A stretch of DNA of 64,000 bases from the NCBI GenBank assembly GCA_017480785.1, contig JAFURZ010000007.1:1-64000 (forward strand). The letters run 5' to 3'. Made by a program: the position numbers and the translations under genes. The notes beneath the pieces are model-generated. The model was not told the DNA's origin. It did not search any database and worked only from the letters and a program-made list of their open reading frames with translations. Below, piece after piece: positions 32,949 through 42,668 of the stretch. The first letter of the stretch is position 1. Each line of letters starts with the position of its first letter. The DNA comes from Bacteroidales bacterium (lineage in GTDB: Bacteria > Bacteroidota > Bacteroidia > Bacteroidales > P3).

Positions 32949-34032
32949 CCGCCTTCCCCATGCACTGCTGCTGGCACTGCTGCTGCTCTGTCCCGGCGCA
33001 CAGGCCCAGGAGCCACTTTGCGACAGCCTCTGCCTCTACCGGCCGGGCGACTATGGCTCGGCCAACTGGCGCATCCCCGCGCTGCTGTGCCTCGACGACG
33101 GGTCGCTGCTGGCGGTCTGCGACAAGCGCAAATACAACGAGAGTGACCTTCCGGAGGACATCGACATCGTGCTGCGGCGCAGCACCGACCTGGGACGCTC
33201 CTGGAGCGCCCCGCAGACCCTCATCGAGGGGAGAGGCCGCGGCCACGGCTACGGCGACCCCGCGCTGGTGCAGTGCGCCGGCGGCGACGTGCTCTGCCTC
33301 TTCGCCGGCCACAACGGCTATTTCCAATCCTCCGACAAGGCCCCCATCTGCGTCTTCCTCATGCGCAGCCGCGACCGTGGCCTGACATGGGGCGACACGG
33401 TGAACCTCACCCCCGTGCTGTGGGACAGCACCTCGCCCTACCGCGGCGCCTTCGTGGCGTCGGGCAACGGCGTGCGCCTGAAGCAGGGGCTCCACGCCGG
33501 CCGCATCCTCTTCGCCGCCTCGTTGCTGCGTCGGACGGAATGGGTCAGCGACAACTACATCCTCTACAGCGACGACGAAGGCCACACTTGGCATCGCTCG
33601 CAGATGGCCTTCAAAGGGGGTGACGAGGCCAAACTCATCGAGCTCGCCGACGGCCGCGTCCTCCTCAGCGTGCGCCGCAACGGGGAACGCGGCTGGAACA
33701 CCAGCGCCGACGGCGGCATCACCTGGGGCCGGCAGGGCCTCTGGCCCGAGATGACGGTGAATGCCTGCAACGGAGACATGCTGCGCCTCGACGACACCAC
33801 GCTGCTGCACAGCATCCCCAACTCGATGCAGCGCGAAAACGTCAGCCTCTACCGCTCGACCGACGAGGGGCGCTCCTGGCACTCGCCACGGCTGCTTGCC
33901 GCCGGCCCTTCGGTCTACTCGTCGCTCACCCTGCTGCCCGACGGCACCATCGGATGCCTGGCCGAGAAGAACCCCTCCGGCTTCTGCGAACTCTGGTTCT
34001 ATCGCTTCGACCGTGAATGGCTGGAGAGATGA
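32941..34032 (+). CDS. exported sialidase-like protein (GH33 type)
   Basis: 363 aa with a signal peptide (ALLLALLLLCPGAQAQ). It has the (F/W)RIP-type motif NWRIPALLC and five Asp boxes (SxDxGxxW): STDLGRSW, SRDRGLTW, SDDEGHTW, SADGGITW and STDEGRSW, each in a beta-propeller blade. An Arg pair for the carboxylate could be RRNGERGW and the RIP Arg. It would release terminal sialic acids or related sugars outside the inner membrane. The start at 32941 gives the signal peptide; the longer frame has none. Confidence 0.87.
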   Translation: MNSRLPHALLLALLLLCPGAQAQEPLCDSLCLYRPGDYGSANWRIPALLCLDDGSLLAVCDKRKYNESDLPEDIDIVLRRSTDLGRSWSAPQTLIEGRGRGHGYGDPALVQCAGGDVLCLFAGHNGYFQSSDKAPICVFLMRSRDRGLTWGDTVNLTPVLWDSTSPYRGAFVASGNGVRLKQGLHAGRILFAASLLRRTEWVSDNYILYSDDEGHTWHRSQMAFKGGDEAKLIELADGRVLLSVRRNGERGWNTSADGGITWGRQGLWPEMTVNACNGDMLRLDDTTLLHSIPNSMQRENVSLYRSTDEGRSWHSPRLLAAGPSVYSSLTLLPDGTIGCLAEKNPSGFCELWFYRFDREWLER

Positions 34033-34084
34033 GCAAGTCCGTCCTGCGCCCGTATTTTTATTTTTGCATATCAAAAAAAAGTTG

Positions 34085-34094
34085 TATCTTTGCA
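34085..34094 (+). promoter_or_regulatory. promoter of purA
   Basis: TATCTTTGCA after an A-rich tract. The 60-nt leader holds a stem of GTGGTCGCC/GGCGACGGCCAC type (34104-34128) just before the start codon region. Confidence 0.75.
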
Positions 34095-34157
34095 CCGCAA
34101 AAGTAGTGGTCGCCGCAAGGCGACGGCCACCGTTTGATAACTGACAACTAACACACA

Positions 34158-35456
34158 ATGACAAAGATAGATGTTCTGCTAGGCCTCCAATGGGGCGACG
34201 AAGGCAAGGGCAAGATTGTTGATGTACTCACTCCGGGCTACGATGTAGTGGCCCGTTTCCAAGGGGGTCCCAACGCGGGTCACACCCTCGAGTTTAACGG
34301 CATGAAACACGTGCTGCATATCATCCCCAGCGGCATATTCCACCAAGACAAGATGAACCTCATCGGCAACGGCGTGCTCATCGAGCCCCGCATCTTCCGC
34401 CAGGAGATTGAAGGCATCGCCGAGAAGGGTGTCGACGCCACGCGCAACCTGTATATCAGCAAGAAAGCCCATCTTATCCTGCCGAGCCACCGCATGATGG
34501 ATGCCGCCAACGAACAAGCCAAGGGGCACGCCAAGATTGGCTCCACGCTGAAAGGCATCGGACCCGCCTACACCGACAAGATTGCCCGCAACGGCATCCG
34601 TGTGGGCGACACGCTGGCGCCCGACTTCATCGAGCGCTACGGACAACTGAAGCGGCAGCACCTGATGATGGCCAAGGCGATGGGGTTTGACGTCGACAGC
34701 TTCCGCATCGACGGCATGACGCTTGGCGAGTACGAGCAGGTGTGGATGGAGAGCCTGGCCACCCTCAAGCGCTTCACCTTCGTCAACAGCGAGTACTTCA
34801 TCAACCAGTGCCTGCACGACAACAAGAAAGTGCTGGCCGAAGGGGCCCAGGCCATGATGCTCGACATCGACTTCGGCACCTACCCCTTCGTCACCTCGAG
34901 CAACACCATCACCGCCGGCGTATGCACCGGTCTCGGGGTGGCACCCAGCACCATCGGCAAGGTGATGGGCATCACCAAGGCCTACTGCACCCGCGTGGGA
35001 GCAGGACCCTTCCCGACCGAACTCTTCGACGAGACGGGCAAGCGCCTCTGCGAACTGGGCCACGAGTACGGCGCCACCACCGGCCGCCCGCGCCGCTGCG
35101 GATGGATTGACCTCCCCGCCCTGCGCTACGCCTGCATGGTGAACGGCGTCACAGAACTCTATGTCACCAAGCCCGACGTGATGAACGACTTCGCGACGGT
35201 CAACATGTGCACGGCCTACGACATCGACGGGCAGCGCACCGACGAGATACCCTACGAGTACAACACCGCCGCCATCACCCCCCTCCTCACCCCCTTCGAG
35301 GGCTGGCAGCAGAGCCTCCAGGGCATCACCCGCTACGACGACCTGCCCCAGCGGCTGAAAGACTACCTCGCCGCCATCGAGCGCGAGACCGGCGTGCCTG
35401 TCGCCGCCGTCAGCATCAGCCCCGACCGCAAGGATGTCCTGTTCAAGGTGCAATAA
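34158..35456 (+). CDS. purA: adenylosuccinate synthetase PurA
   Basis: 432 aa. Joins IMP and aspartate using GTP, first committed step of AMP synthesis. Motifs: LGLQWGDEGKGKIVD (P-loop and catalytic Asp), FQGGPNAGHT (catalytic His), GSTLKGIGPAYTDK, GAQAMMLDIDFGTYPFVTSSN and TTGRPRRCGW. Full length, normal start. It has its own promoter. Confidence 0.97.
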   Translation: MTKIDVLLGLQWGDEGKGKIVDVLTPGYDVVARFQGGPNAGHTLEFNGMKHVLHIIPSGIFHQDKMNLIGNGVLIEPRIFRQEIEGIAEKGVDATRNLYISKKAHLILPSHRMMDAANEQAKGHAKIGSTLKGIGPAYTDKIARNGIRVGDTLAPDFIERYGQLKRQHLMMAKAMGFDVDSFRIDGMTLGEYEQVWMESLATLKRFTFVNSEYFINQCLHDNKKVLAEGAQAMMLDIDFGTYPFVTSSNTITAGVCTGLGVAPSTIGKVMGITKAYCTRVGAGPFPTELFDETGKRLCELGHEYGATTGRPRRCGWIDLPALRYACMVNGVTELYVTKPDVMNDFATVNMCTAYDIDGQRTDEIPYEYNTAAITPLLTPFEGWQQSLQGITRYDDLPQRLKDYLAAIERETGVPVAAVSISPDRKDVLFKVQ

Positions 35457-35496
35457 AACCGAACTAACGAGTACAAAAATAGAAAAACACACCGAT

Positions 35497-36549
35497 ATGA
35501 AAAAGCTAGTTTTGCTTGCACTCATGGTGCTGCCCCTGCTGGCCGGCGCACAGACCAAAATCAAGGAGACCGCCGTGCCGCGGAGCGTCCTGCTGGCATT
35601 GGAGAAGACCTACGACAGCTACAAAGTGCGCACATGGTATCAGGCCCCCGGCCAGTACATCGCCGAAGTGGTCATCGACGGCCAGAACGGCCGCGCCTAC
35701 TTCACCGCCGGCGGCGACTGGCAGTACAGCACCTTCCCTGTCAAAGCCGAAGAGTGCCCCACGCTGATGAACACCTACTTCGTCAACAACTACCCGGGCT
35801 ACCGCATCAAGAGCATCGACTTCATCGAAGAGATGAACGGCGACAACTACTACCGCATGATTATCGTCAAGAAAGGCATCGCCGAGGCCGACTGCGAAAT
35901 GATATTCGACACCCGCGGCAAGCTGATGAAGAGCAACGCCCCCGACCCCGACGCCGTCAAGCGCGACTACTACACGCGCCACAGCCCCGACATGACCGAG
36001 GAGAAAGTCAGCGAGCAGAGCGGCACCCAGACCAGCCGCCAGCGACAGCGCCCCGCCCCCGTGGTCGACGAGCCGCAGGTGGAAATCTTCACCCCCAGCG
36101 ACGCCGTCGTCGAAGCCTTCAAGAAGCAGATGGGCAAGCGCATCACCGCCGGCCCCGAATGGGTGAACCGCAACGACGAATACGCCGTGGCCTACTTCAG
36201 CAATGCACAGAAGGTCAAGATGGAGGCCGTCTACAGCCTGGCCGACGACCGTCCCATTATGAACGGCAAGGTGCTTGCCAAGGACCGCTACAACAGCACC
36301 ATCCTCAAGTACCTGGCCGAGAAGTTCGCCGGCGAAAAGTACAAGATTGAGAAGATGGTCGTCTACGAATTCAACTCCAAGTATCGCGACCCCGTCACGG
36401 GCAAGAAACCCAAACCCTACACCTACGTCGTCGTTAGCCAAAAGGTGAAAGGCACCCGCGAGCAGAAGTTCATCCGCATGGAGTTCAACAGCAGCGGCCA
36501 GTTCACCAACCTCCTGGCTCAGCCCCTCGACTCGAAGGACGTGCAATAG
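35497..36549 (+). CDS. exported PepSY/BLIP-like protein
   Basis: 350 aa with a signal peptide (LLALMVLPLLAGAQT). Repeated modules of about 80 residues with the pattern (V/A)PRSVLLALEKTYDSYKVRTW...YIAEVVIDGQN...FYTxxGDW resemble the PepSY-like (beta-lactamase-inhibitor-like) domains found in Bacteroidota. The middle is Gln/Arg-rich (TSRQRQRPAP). Probably periplasmic; partner unknown. The start is the ATG at 35497. A strong terminator follows. Confidence 0.75.
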   Translation: MKKLVLLALMVLPLLAGAQTKIKETAVPRSVLLALEKTYDSYKVRTWYQAPGQYIAEVVIDGQNGRAYFTAGGDWQYSTFPVKAEECPTLMNTYFVNNYPGYRIKSIDFIEEMNGDNYYRMIIVKKGIAEADCEMIFDTRGKLMKSNAPDPDAVKRDYYTRHSPDMTEEKVSEQSGTQTSRQRQRPAPVVDEPQVEIFTPSDAVVEAFKKQMGKRITAGPEWVNRNDEYAVAYFSNAQKVKMEAVYSLADDRPIMNGKVLAKDRYNSTILKYLAEKFAGEKYKIEKMVVYEFNSKYRDPVTGKKPKPYTYVVVSQKVKGTREQKFIRMEFNSSGQFTNLLAQPLDSKDVQ

Positions 36550-36567
36550 CCGCCGCAAAATCCAAAA

Positions 36568-36593
36568 GGCACCCCGTTGGGGTGCCTTTTTTT
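36568..36593 (+). terminator. intrinsic terminator after PepSY-like gene
   Basis: GGCACCCC (36568-36575) pairs with GGGGTGCC (36579-36586), loop GTT, followed by TTTTTTT. Confidence 0.92.
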
Positions 36594-36619
36594 ATTGCTG
36601 TAATTCACCAGATTGCTTT

Positions 36620-36670
36620 CAGTTCTTTACGAATTCCAAAAGAACAGTAAAAGAACAGTAAAAGAACAGC
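36620..36670. repeat. degenerate family-2 element with 11-bp tandem units
   Basis: AGAACAGTAAA repeats with an exact 11-bp period (36641, 36652, 36663), preceded by the roughly complementary CAGTTCTTTAC (36620-36630). It lies between a plus-strand terminator and the convergent aquaporin stop. Confidence 0.75.
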
Positions 36671-36695
36671 AGCAGAAAACGCTGAGGACCAGAGG

Positions 36696-37424
36696 TCAGT
36701 CTTTCTTGCAGCTCTTGCAGCCGCCGAGGCACTTGTATGCCAGGCCGGCGAGGGCGGCACCCACGAGCGGGGCCACAATGAAGAGCCACAGCTGGCCGCA
36801 GGCACTCCACGTGGCGCAGTCGCTGAAGAGGGCCTGGCTCAGCGAGCGGGCGGGGTTCACACTGGTGTTGGTCAGCGGGATGCTGACGAGGTGGATGAGC
36901 ACCAGGGTGAGGCCGATGGCCAGGCCGCCGAACTTGCCGTTGGCATGGCGGTCGTCGGTCACACCGAGAATGACCATCAGGAAGACGAAGGTCAACACAG
37001 CCTCGACGAGGAAGGCGCCGCCCATGCTGAGGGCATGGTAGTTCTCGCCTGCGGCAGCCTTGAAGGCGTCGCCATAGCCGTTGGCGGCAAAGACACCCGT
37101 GGCACCGAGGTCGGCCGACTTCCAGATGCAGAGCAGGATGGCTCCGGCGATGATGGCACCGACGCACTGGCTAACCCAGTAGAGGAGCATGTCCTTCAAA
37201 CTCATGCGGCCATTGACCCACACGCCGAACGAGACAGCGGGGTTCAGATGGGCGCCACTGATGTGGCCCAAGCCATAAGCCATAGCGACAACGGTGAGGC
37301 CGAAGGCAATGGCAACACCAAGGAAACCAACGGCATGGCCGGCAAAGAGAGCCGTACCGCAGCCACCCAGGACAAGCACGAATGTACCCAGACATTCGGC
37401 AAACATTTTGTTAGTGATTTTCAT
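36696..37424 (-). CDS. aqpZ: aquaporin Z family water channel
   Basis: 242 aa, MIP family, six membrane segments. Both NPA boxes are intact (SGAHLNPAVSFG and NTSVNPARSLSQ). The residues around the Arg of the second box fit a water-selective AqpZ rather than a glycerol facilitator. The C-terminus carries an unusual Cys-rich tail, KCLGGCKSCKKD, that could bind metal. Single-gene unit. Confidence 0.93.
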   Translation of the reverse strand: MKITNKMFAECLGTFVLVLGGCGTALFAGHAVGFLGVAIAFGLTVVAMAYGLGHISGAHLNPAVSFGVWVNGRMSLKDMLLYWVSQCVGAIIAGAILLCIWKSADLGATGVFAANGYGDAFKAAAGENYHALSMGGAFLVEAVLTFVFLMVILGVTDDRHANGKFGGLAIGLTLVLIHLVSIPLTNTSVNPARSLSQALFSDCATWSACGQLWLFIVAPLVGAALAGLAYKCLGGCKSCKKD

Positions 37425-37568
37425 AATGTTACTGTTTTAGTTAGACATTAATTCATGCTCTTTTAACGAAAATTAGGAACATTTATTGCCCCGGCAGTAA
37501 AAATATTGTATGTTTTTGCAGCCGAAGAGCAGATGTTCGGCATGTCAGGCGCTTGCCAGCCTGCCGCC

Positions 37569-38717
37569 TCACGCGGGAGGAAGGGCGTGGTGGCGGCGGG
37601 TGAGGAACACCTGGACGAGAAAGAGCACGGCGATGCACATGGCGACAAGGTAAGGGGCGTTCTCCACCGCCAGGGCTCGCGACAGAGGCTCCACGATGAG
37701 CGGCGATAGGAACTGGCCGAGGTAGAGAGCCGCCGAGATGAGGGGCATCACGGTGATTGCAGCATCCTTGCCGCCCTTGATGCTGGCAATGGTGTTGACA
37801 TAGGGCACTCCTGCCCCGTTGGCCATGCCTACGAGGGCCGACCCCACAATCATGCCCGCCAGCCCCGGCACAAAGGCCAGCACAGCATAGCCGGCGAGGA
37901 AAAAGAGCGGTGCGACGTATTTCATCTGCCGCCTCAGGTGGTGCATCAGCCATCCGAAAAGCAGTCCGACGACAAAGGCCACCACGTCGAGCCCCACCAT
38001 GATGAGTGTGGTGGTGAGCATCGGAACTCCCTGCCCATGGGCCGTCAGTGCGAAGTTGGTGGGATAGACAAAAAAGAGCAGCATGATGAGCAGCATGGCC
38101 GTTACCGAAGGGTGGAAGCGGACGAGCGTCTTCAGCTCGAGGCGGCTCCCCGTCGATGCAAGCCACTCGTTGGGCAGCTTGGCGGCAACGAGCACTATGG
38201 CCAACAAGCCGGCCAGGTAAACGAGGAAAGCATAATGCCACTCCACCGCGGCCAGGACACCTGCCAGCAGGGTAGCCACCACGCCGCCCATCTGGTTCAT
38301 CGCCGCCGAGAGCCCCATCAGCCGGCTCTGCTCCGCGGGTGGGAAATAAAACGACAGCAGGCCGGTCGACAGCGGCATAATCATGCCCACGCTCACGCCC
38401 AGCAGGGCACGAAGCACCAGCAGCAACGCAATGTCATCCACAAAGAAAGCGCCCGCGCCTGCCACCACATAGAGCGTCAACCCCGCGAGGGCCAGGGTGC
38501 GCGTCCGCATCAGCCGGCATAGCGGCCTGAAGGCAAAGGTGGTGAGGATGATGAACAGTGCCGGAAGGCTGACGATGAGCTGCACCGTCATCGGGGTGCA
38601 CTGGGAGAAGTGTTCTTTGATGGCGCCGAGGGCCGGAGCCATTGCCGCTCCCGCCATCACGGTGAGCAGGCTGATGGAGAGGATGGCAGATGTCAATCCC
38701 CGCATGTCTTGTTTCAT
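37569..38717 (-). CDS. MFS transporter
   Basis: About 382 aa with 12 membrane segments. The N-terminal half has a typical MFS loop (FRPLCRLMRTRTLALAGL) and a later GLSAAMNQMGGVVATLLAG. The substrate is unknown; it resembles drug/sugar-efflux type permeases. The start is uncertain: Met at 38717 or 38705 fits better than 38747. The promoter is about 100 nt upstream. Confidence 0.85.
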   Translation of the reverse strand: MKQDMRGLTSAILSISLLTVMAGAAMAPALGAIKEHFSQCTPMTVQLIVSLPALFIILTTFAFRPLCRLMRTRTLALAGLTLYVVAGAGAFFVDDIALLLVLRALLGVSVGMIMPLSTGLLSFYFPPAEQSRLMGLSAAMNQMGGVVATLLAGVLAAVEWHYAFLVYLAGLLAIVLVAAKLPNEWLASTGSRLELKTLVRFHPSVTAMLLIMLLFFVYPTNFALTAHGQGVPMLTTTLIMVGLDVVAFVVGLLFGWLMHHLRRQMKYVAPLFFLAGYAVLAFVPGLAGMIVGSALVGMANGAGVPYVNTIASIKGGKDAAITVMPLISAALYLGQFLSPLIVEPLSRALAVENAPYLVAMCIAVLFLVQVFLTRRHHALPPA

Positions 38718-38817
38718 GTCTCGAGTCTTTTTAGTTAATAAAAGCACACGGAGTTATACGCTCTACCAAGCGGTCACACAGGAGCTTACACATATCTATA
38801 TATCCCGTGTTTGCAGG

Positions 38818-38827
38818 TGCAAAAGTA
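38818..38827 (-). promoter_or_regulatory. promoter of MFS gene
   Basis: Minus strand TACTTTTGCA, identical to the promoter in the 81-bp repeats. Confidence 0.65.
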
Positions 38828-38897
38828 CGAAAAATATTTTTTTCAGTCGAAAAAAATAAAACCCTCGCCCCCTCACTCCCCACATCCTCAGGGTTTT

Positions 38898-38982
38898 CAA
38901 CTGCAGTTCAACTTGAGTTCTACGGTAGTATTACGCTTTTTCAAGTCGAACTGCAGTTGATTTACCGTAATACTACCGTAGA
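38898..38982. repeat. hybrid element with two interleaved inverted repeats
   Basis: CAACTGCAGTTC (38898-38909) pairs with GAACTGCAGTTG (38948-38959), while TCTACGGTAGTATTACG (38919-38935) pairs with CGTAATACTACCGTAGA (38966-38982). The order is A-B-A'-B'. B belongs to family 1 (2001, 14147) and A to family 3 (31173). It lies between the MFS promoter and the stop of proS. Confidence 0.9.
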
Positions 38983-38998
38983 AATGTCTAGCTGAATA

Positions 38999-40471
<1,473 letters not shown>

Positions 40472-40526
40472 ATTTTTATTTTGTCTTATACAATAAATAA
40501 AACGCTTTGTCGTTCTAAAAAACGGT

Positions 40527-40536
40527 TGCAAAAATA
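40527..40536 (-). promoter_or_regulatory. promoter of proS
   Basis: Minus strand TATTTTTGCA, about 55 nt upstream of the start codon. Confidence 0.65.
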
Positions 40537-40554
40537 CGGAAAAAAAAGCACACA

Positions 40555-41397
40555 GTGAAATCTTTTGTACACAAAATAAGCAAGCCACTGATTGTCATAC
40601 TGCTGACTATTGGCCCATGGTCAGTGGCCCACGGTCAGGTGAAGCTCAATGCCGACACGCTCCAGTGCCACATAGTCAGTTTCTCGGCCGGATTCATCAT
40701 TCCCGGCGCAAGCCATAACAGCCAGGGGCTGACGGGTGGCAGCATGCGCGACCTCTACGGCTACCCCTACCTGGACTTTGCCCTTGAATGGAGCTACAAG
40801 CAGCAGAGCGGCTGGCTGATGGGGCTGGATGCCGATATATGGATTGGCATGAACGGCGACAACCTGTCCAACCGCGTGGAGCGGATGGGCAACGTGTTCA
40901 ACCCCGGGGAGACAAGCATGGCCGTCAACGGGGAAGACGGTGTGGTGACCGCCTACAACCGAGCCCTGGCCCTGCGCCCGGGTGTCGGCCGCATCATACG
41001 TCTGCTCCCCAAGAACCCCAACTCGGGCCTGCTGCTGAAAGTAAGCGCCGGCTGGTTCACGCAAAAGACCATCTTCCATCAAGACTTCAACCACCCGCAG
41101 GTGTACCAACTCAGCGGTGACTATGCAAAGCTCTACGACCACCTGCGCAACGGTGTGATGCTGACCGAGAGCGTAGGATTCCTCTTTATGAGCAACTACT
41201 CGACCTATGCCAACTTCAAAGTCACCTTCGACATCAGCCAATGTTGGAGCTGGTCAGCTCGGCCATGGCAGATTGACAACCTCATGGGTCTGAACGGGAA
41301 GGACCAGAGCCGCTACTTCGACCTTACCTACAGCATCCGCCTCACCTGGATGTTCCCCTTCACCGGCAAGACCACCTACGACTATTACTATTATTGA
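40555..41397 (+). CDS. exported protein, probable outer-membrane beta-barrel
   Basis: 280 aa with a signal peptide ([17 protein letters not shown]). The rest alternates aromatic-rich strands ([34 protein letters not shown]) and ends with Tyr repeats (TTYDYYYY), consistent with a PorT-like/OmpA-like barrel whose last residue is aromatic. The start codon is GTG (40555). It is divergent from proS and followed by kdtA at 27 nt. Specific role unknown. Confidence 0.6.
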   Translation: MKSFVHKISKPLIVILLTIGPWSVAHGQVKLNADTLQCHIVSFSAGFIIPGASHNSQGLTGGSMRDLYGYPYLDFALEWSYKQQSGWLMGLDADIWIGMNGDNLSNRVERMGNVFNPGETSMAVNGEDGVVTAYNRALALRPGVGRIIRLLPKNPNSGLLLKVSAGWFTQKTIFHQDFNHPQVYQLSGDYAKLYDHLRNGVMLTESVGFLFMSNYSTYANFKVTFDISQCWSWSARPWQIDNLMGLNGKDQSRYFDLTYSIRLTWMFPFTGKTTYDYYYY

Positions 41398-41423
41398 GGA
41401 TATAAGGAGTCAGGAGATAAGAC

Positions 41424-42668
41424 ATGAGGTTGCTATACACAATAGGGATTTGGTTCTACACGCTGGGCATCAGGGTGGTGGCTCTGTTCGGTCACAAGAA
41501 GGCCCAACTGATGGTCAAGGGTTGGAGAACGGACCGCGTCCCCGCGGCGGGGAATAATGGAGAACGGAGAACGGATTGCGCCTGGTTCCATGCAGCCAGC
41601 CTCGGCGAATTTGAACAGGCCCGTCCAGTGCTGGAAGCCTACCGCCAGGAGCATCCCGACTGCCGCGTGGTGGTCACCTTCTTCTCGCCCTCGGGCTACG
41701 AAGTGAGGAAGAACTACCCAGAAGCCGACGCTGTCCTCTACCTTCCACCCGACCTGCCACATAGCGTTCGCCGCTTCCTCGACTTGTGGCATCCCACGGT
41801 AGCCTTCTTCGTCAAATACGAGTTCTGGTTCAACTATATGGGCGAGCTGCGTCGCCGACACATCCCCTCCTACCTCTTCTCGGCCATCTTCCGTCCGGGG
41901 CAGTACTTCTTCAAACCCTGGGGCCAATGGTTCACCCGCCAACTCCGCGACTGCTACACGCACATCTTCGTACAGAACGAGGAGAGCCTGCAGTTGCTGA
42001 AGAGCCACGGCATTGAGCAGTGTTCAATCGCCGGCGACACACGATATGACCGTGTGCACCAGATAGCGCAGGCCGCCGAGCCCGACGCCGTGGTCGAGCG
42101 GTTCCTCGGTGGGTACGACGGCAAGGTGATGGTGGCTGGCAGCACATGGCCACCCGACGAGCAGCTGCTGGCTCGACTGCGCGGCAGCAAAGAGTGGTTC
42201 CCCGGACGCATCATCATCGCTCCGCACCAGATACACGAAGAACACCTGTGCAGCATCGAAGCCCTCTTCCCCGACAGCGTGAGGTACTCAATTCTGAAAA
42301 ATCAGAATAATCCGAGTAATCAGAAAGTCCTAATCATCGACAATATCGGTATCCTCTCCAAACTCTACCGCTACGCCACTGTGGCCTATATCGGCGGGGG
42401 CTTTGGTGTAGGCATACACAACATCCTCGAGGCCGTGGCCTACGGCAAGCCTGTTGTATTCGGCCCCAACCATCGTAAGTTCCAGGAGGCTCACGACATC
42501 ATCGAACTCGGAGGCGGCATGATGGTCAGCGAACACCCCGACGTGTCGTTCTTGCGGAAATTGTTCACCGACGAGGAGGTCTACCGTGCCGCCTCCGACG
42601 CCTGCCTGCAGCTGATGCGCCGCAACCTCGGCAGCACCGATATCATCCTCAACACCATTGAAAGCTAG
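41424..42668 (+). CDS. waaA: 3-deoxy-D-manno-octulosonic acid transferase (KdtA/WaaA)
   Basis: 414 aa, GT30. Adds Kdo to lipid A precursor at the inner membrane. Motifs: WFHAASLGEFEQARPVLEAY (catalytic Glu), VVVTFFSPSGYEV, VKYEFWFNYMGELRRR, VAGSTWPPDEQLL and GGGFGVGIHNILEAVAYGKP. Two in-frame repeat expansions are visible: GWRTDRVPAAGNNGERRTD (41518-41578, from GGAGAACGG units) and NQNNPSNQK (42298-42327, from AATCAGAATAATC units). It is followed by TamL, which overlaps its end by 11 nt. Confidence 0.93.
   Translation: MRLLYTIGIWFYTLGIRVVALFGHKKAQLMVKGWRTDRVPAAGNNGERRTDCAWFHAASLGEFEQARPVLEAYRQEHPDCRVVVTFFSPSGYEVRKNYPEADAVLYLPPDLPHSVRRFLDLWHPTVAFFVKYEFWFNYMGELRRRHIPSYLFSAIFRPGQYFFKPWGQWFTRQLRDCYTHIFVQNEESLQLLKSHGIEQCSIAGDTRYDRVHQIAQAAEPDAVVERFLGGYDGKVMVAGSTWPPDEQLLARLRGSKEWFPGRIIIAPHQIHEEHLCSIEALFPDSVRYSILKNQNNPSNQKVLIIDNIGILSKLYRYATVAYIGGGFGVGIHNILEAVAYGKPVVFGPNHRKFQEAHDIIELGGGMMVSEHPDVSFLRKLFTDEEVYRAASDACLQLMRRNLGSTDIILNTIES

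Noticed and set aside
34104..34128. Stem in the purA leader as a purine riboswitch
   Set aside because: Only a single hairpin is present; the three-way junction and conserved loops of purine riboswitches are missing.
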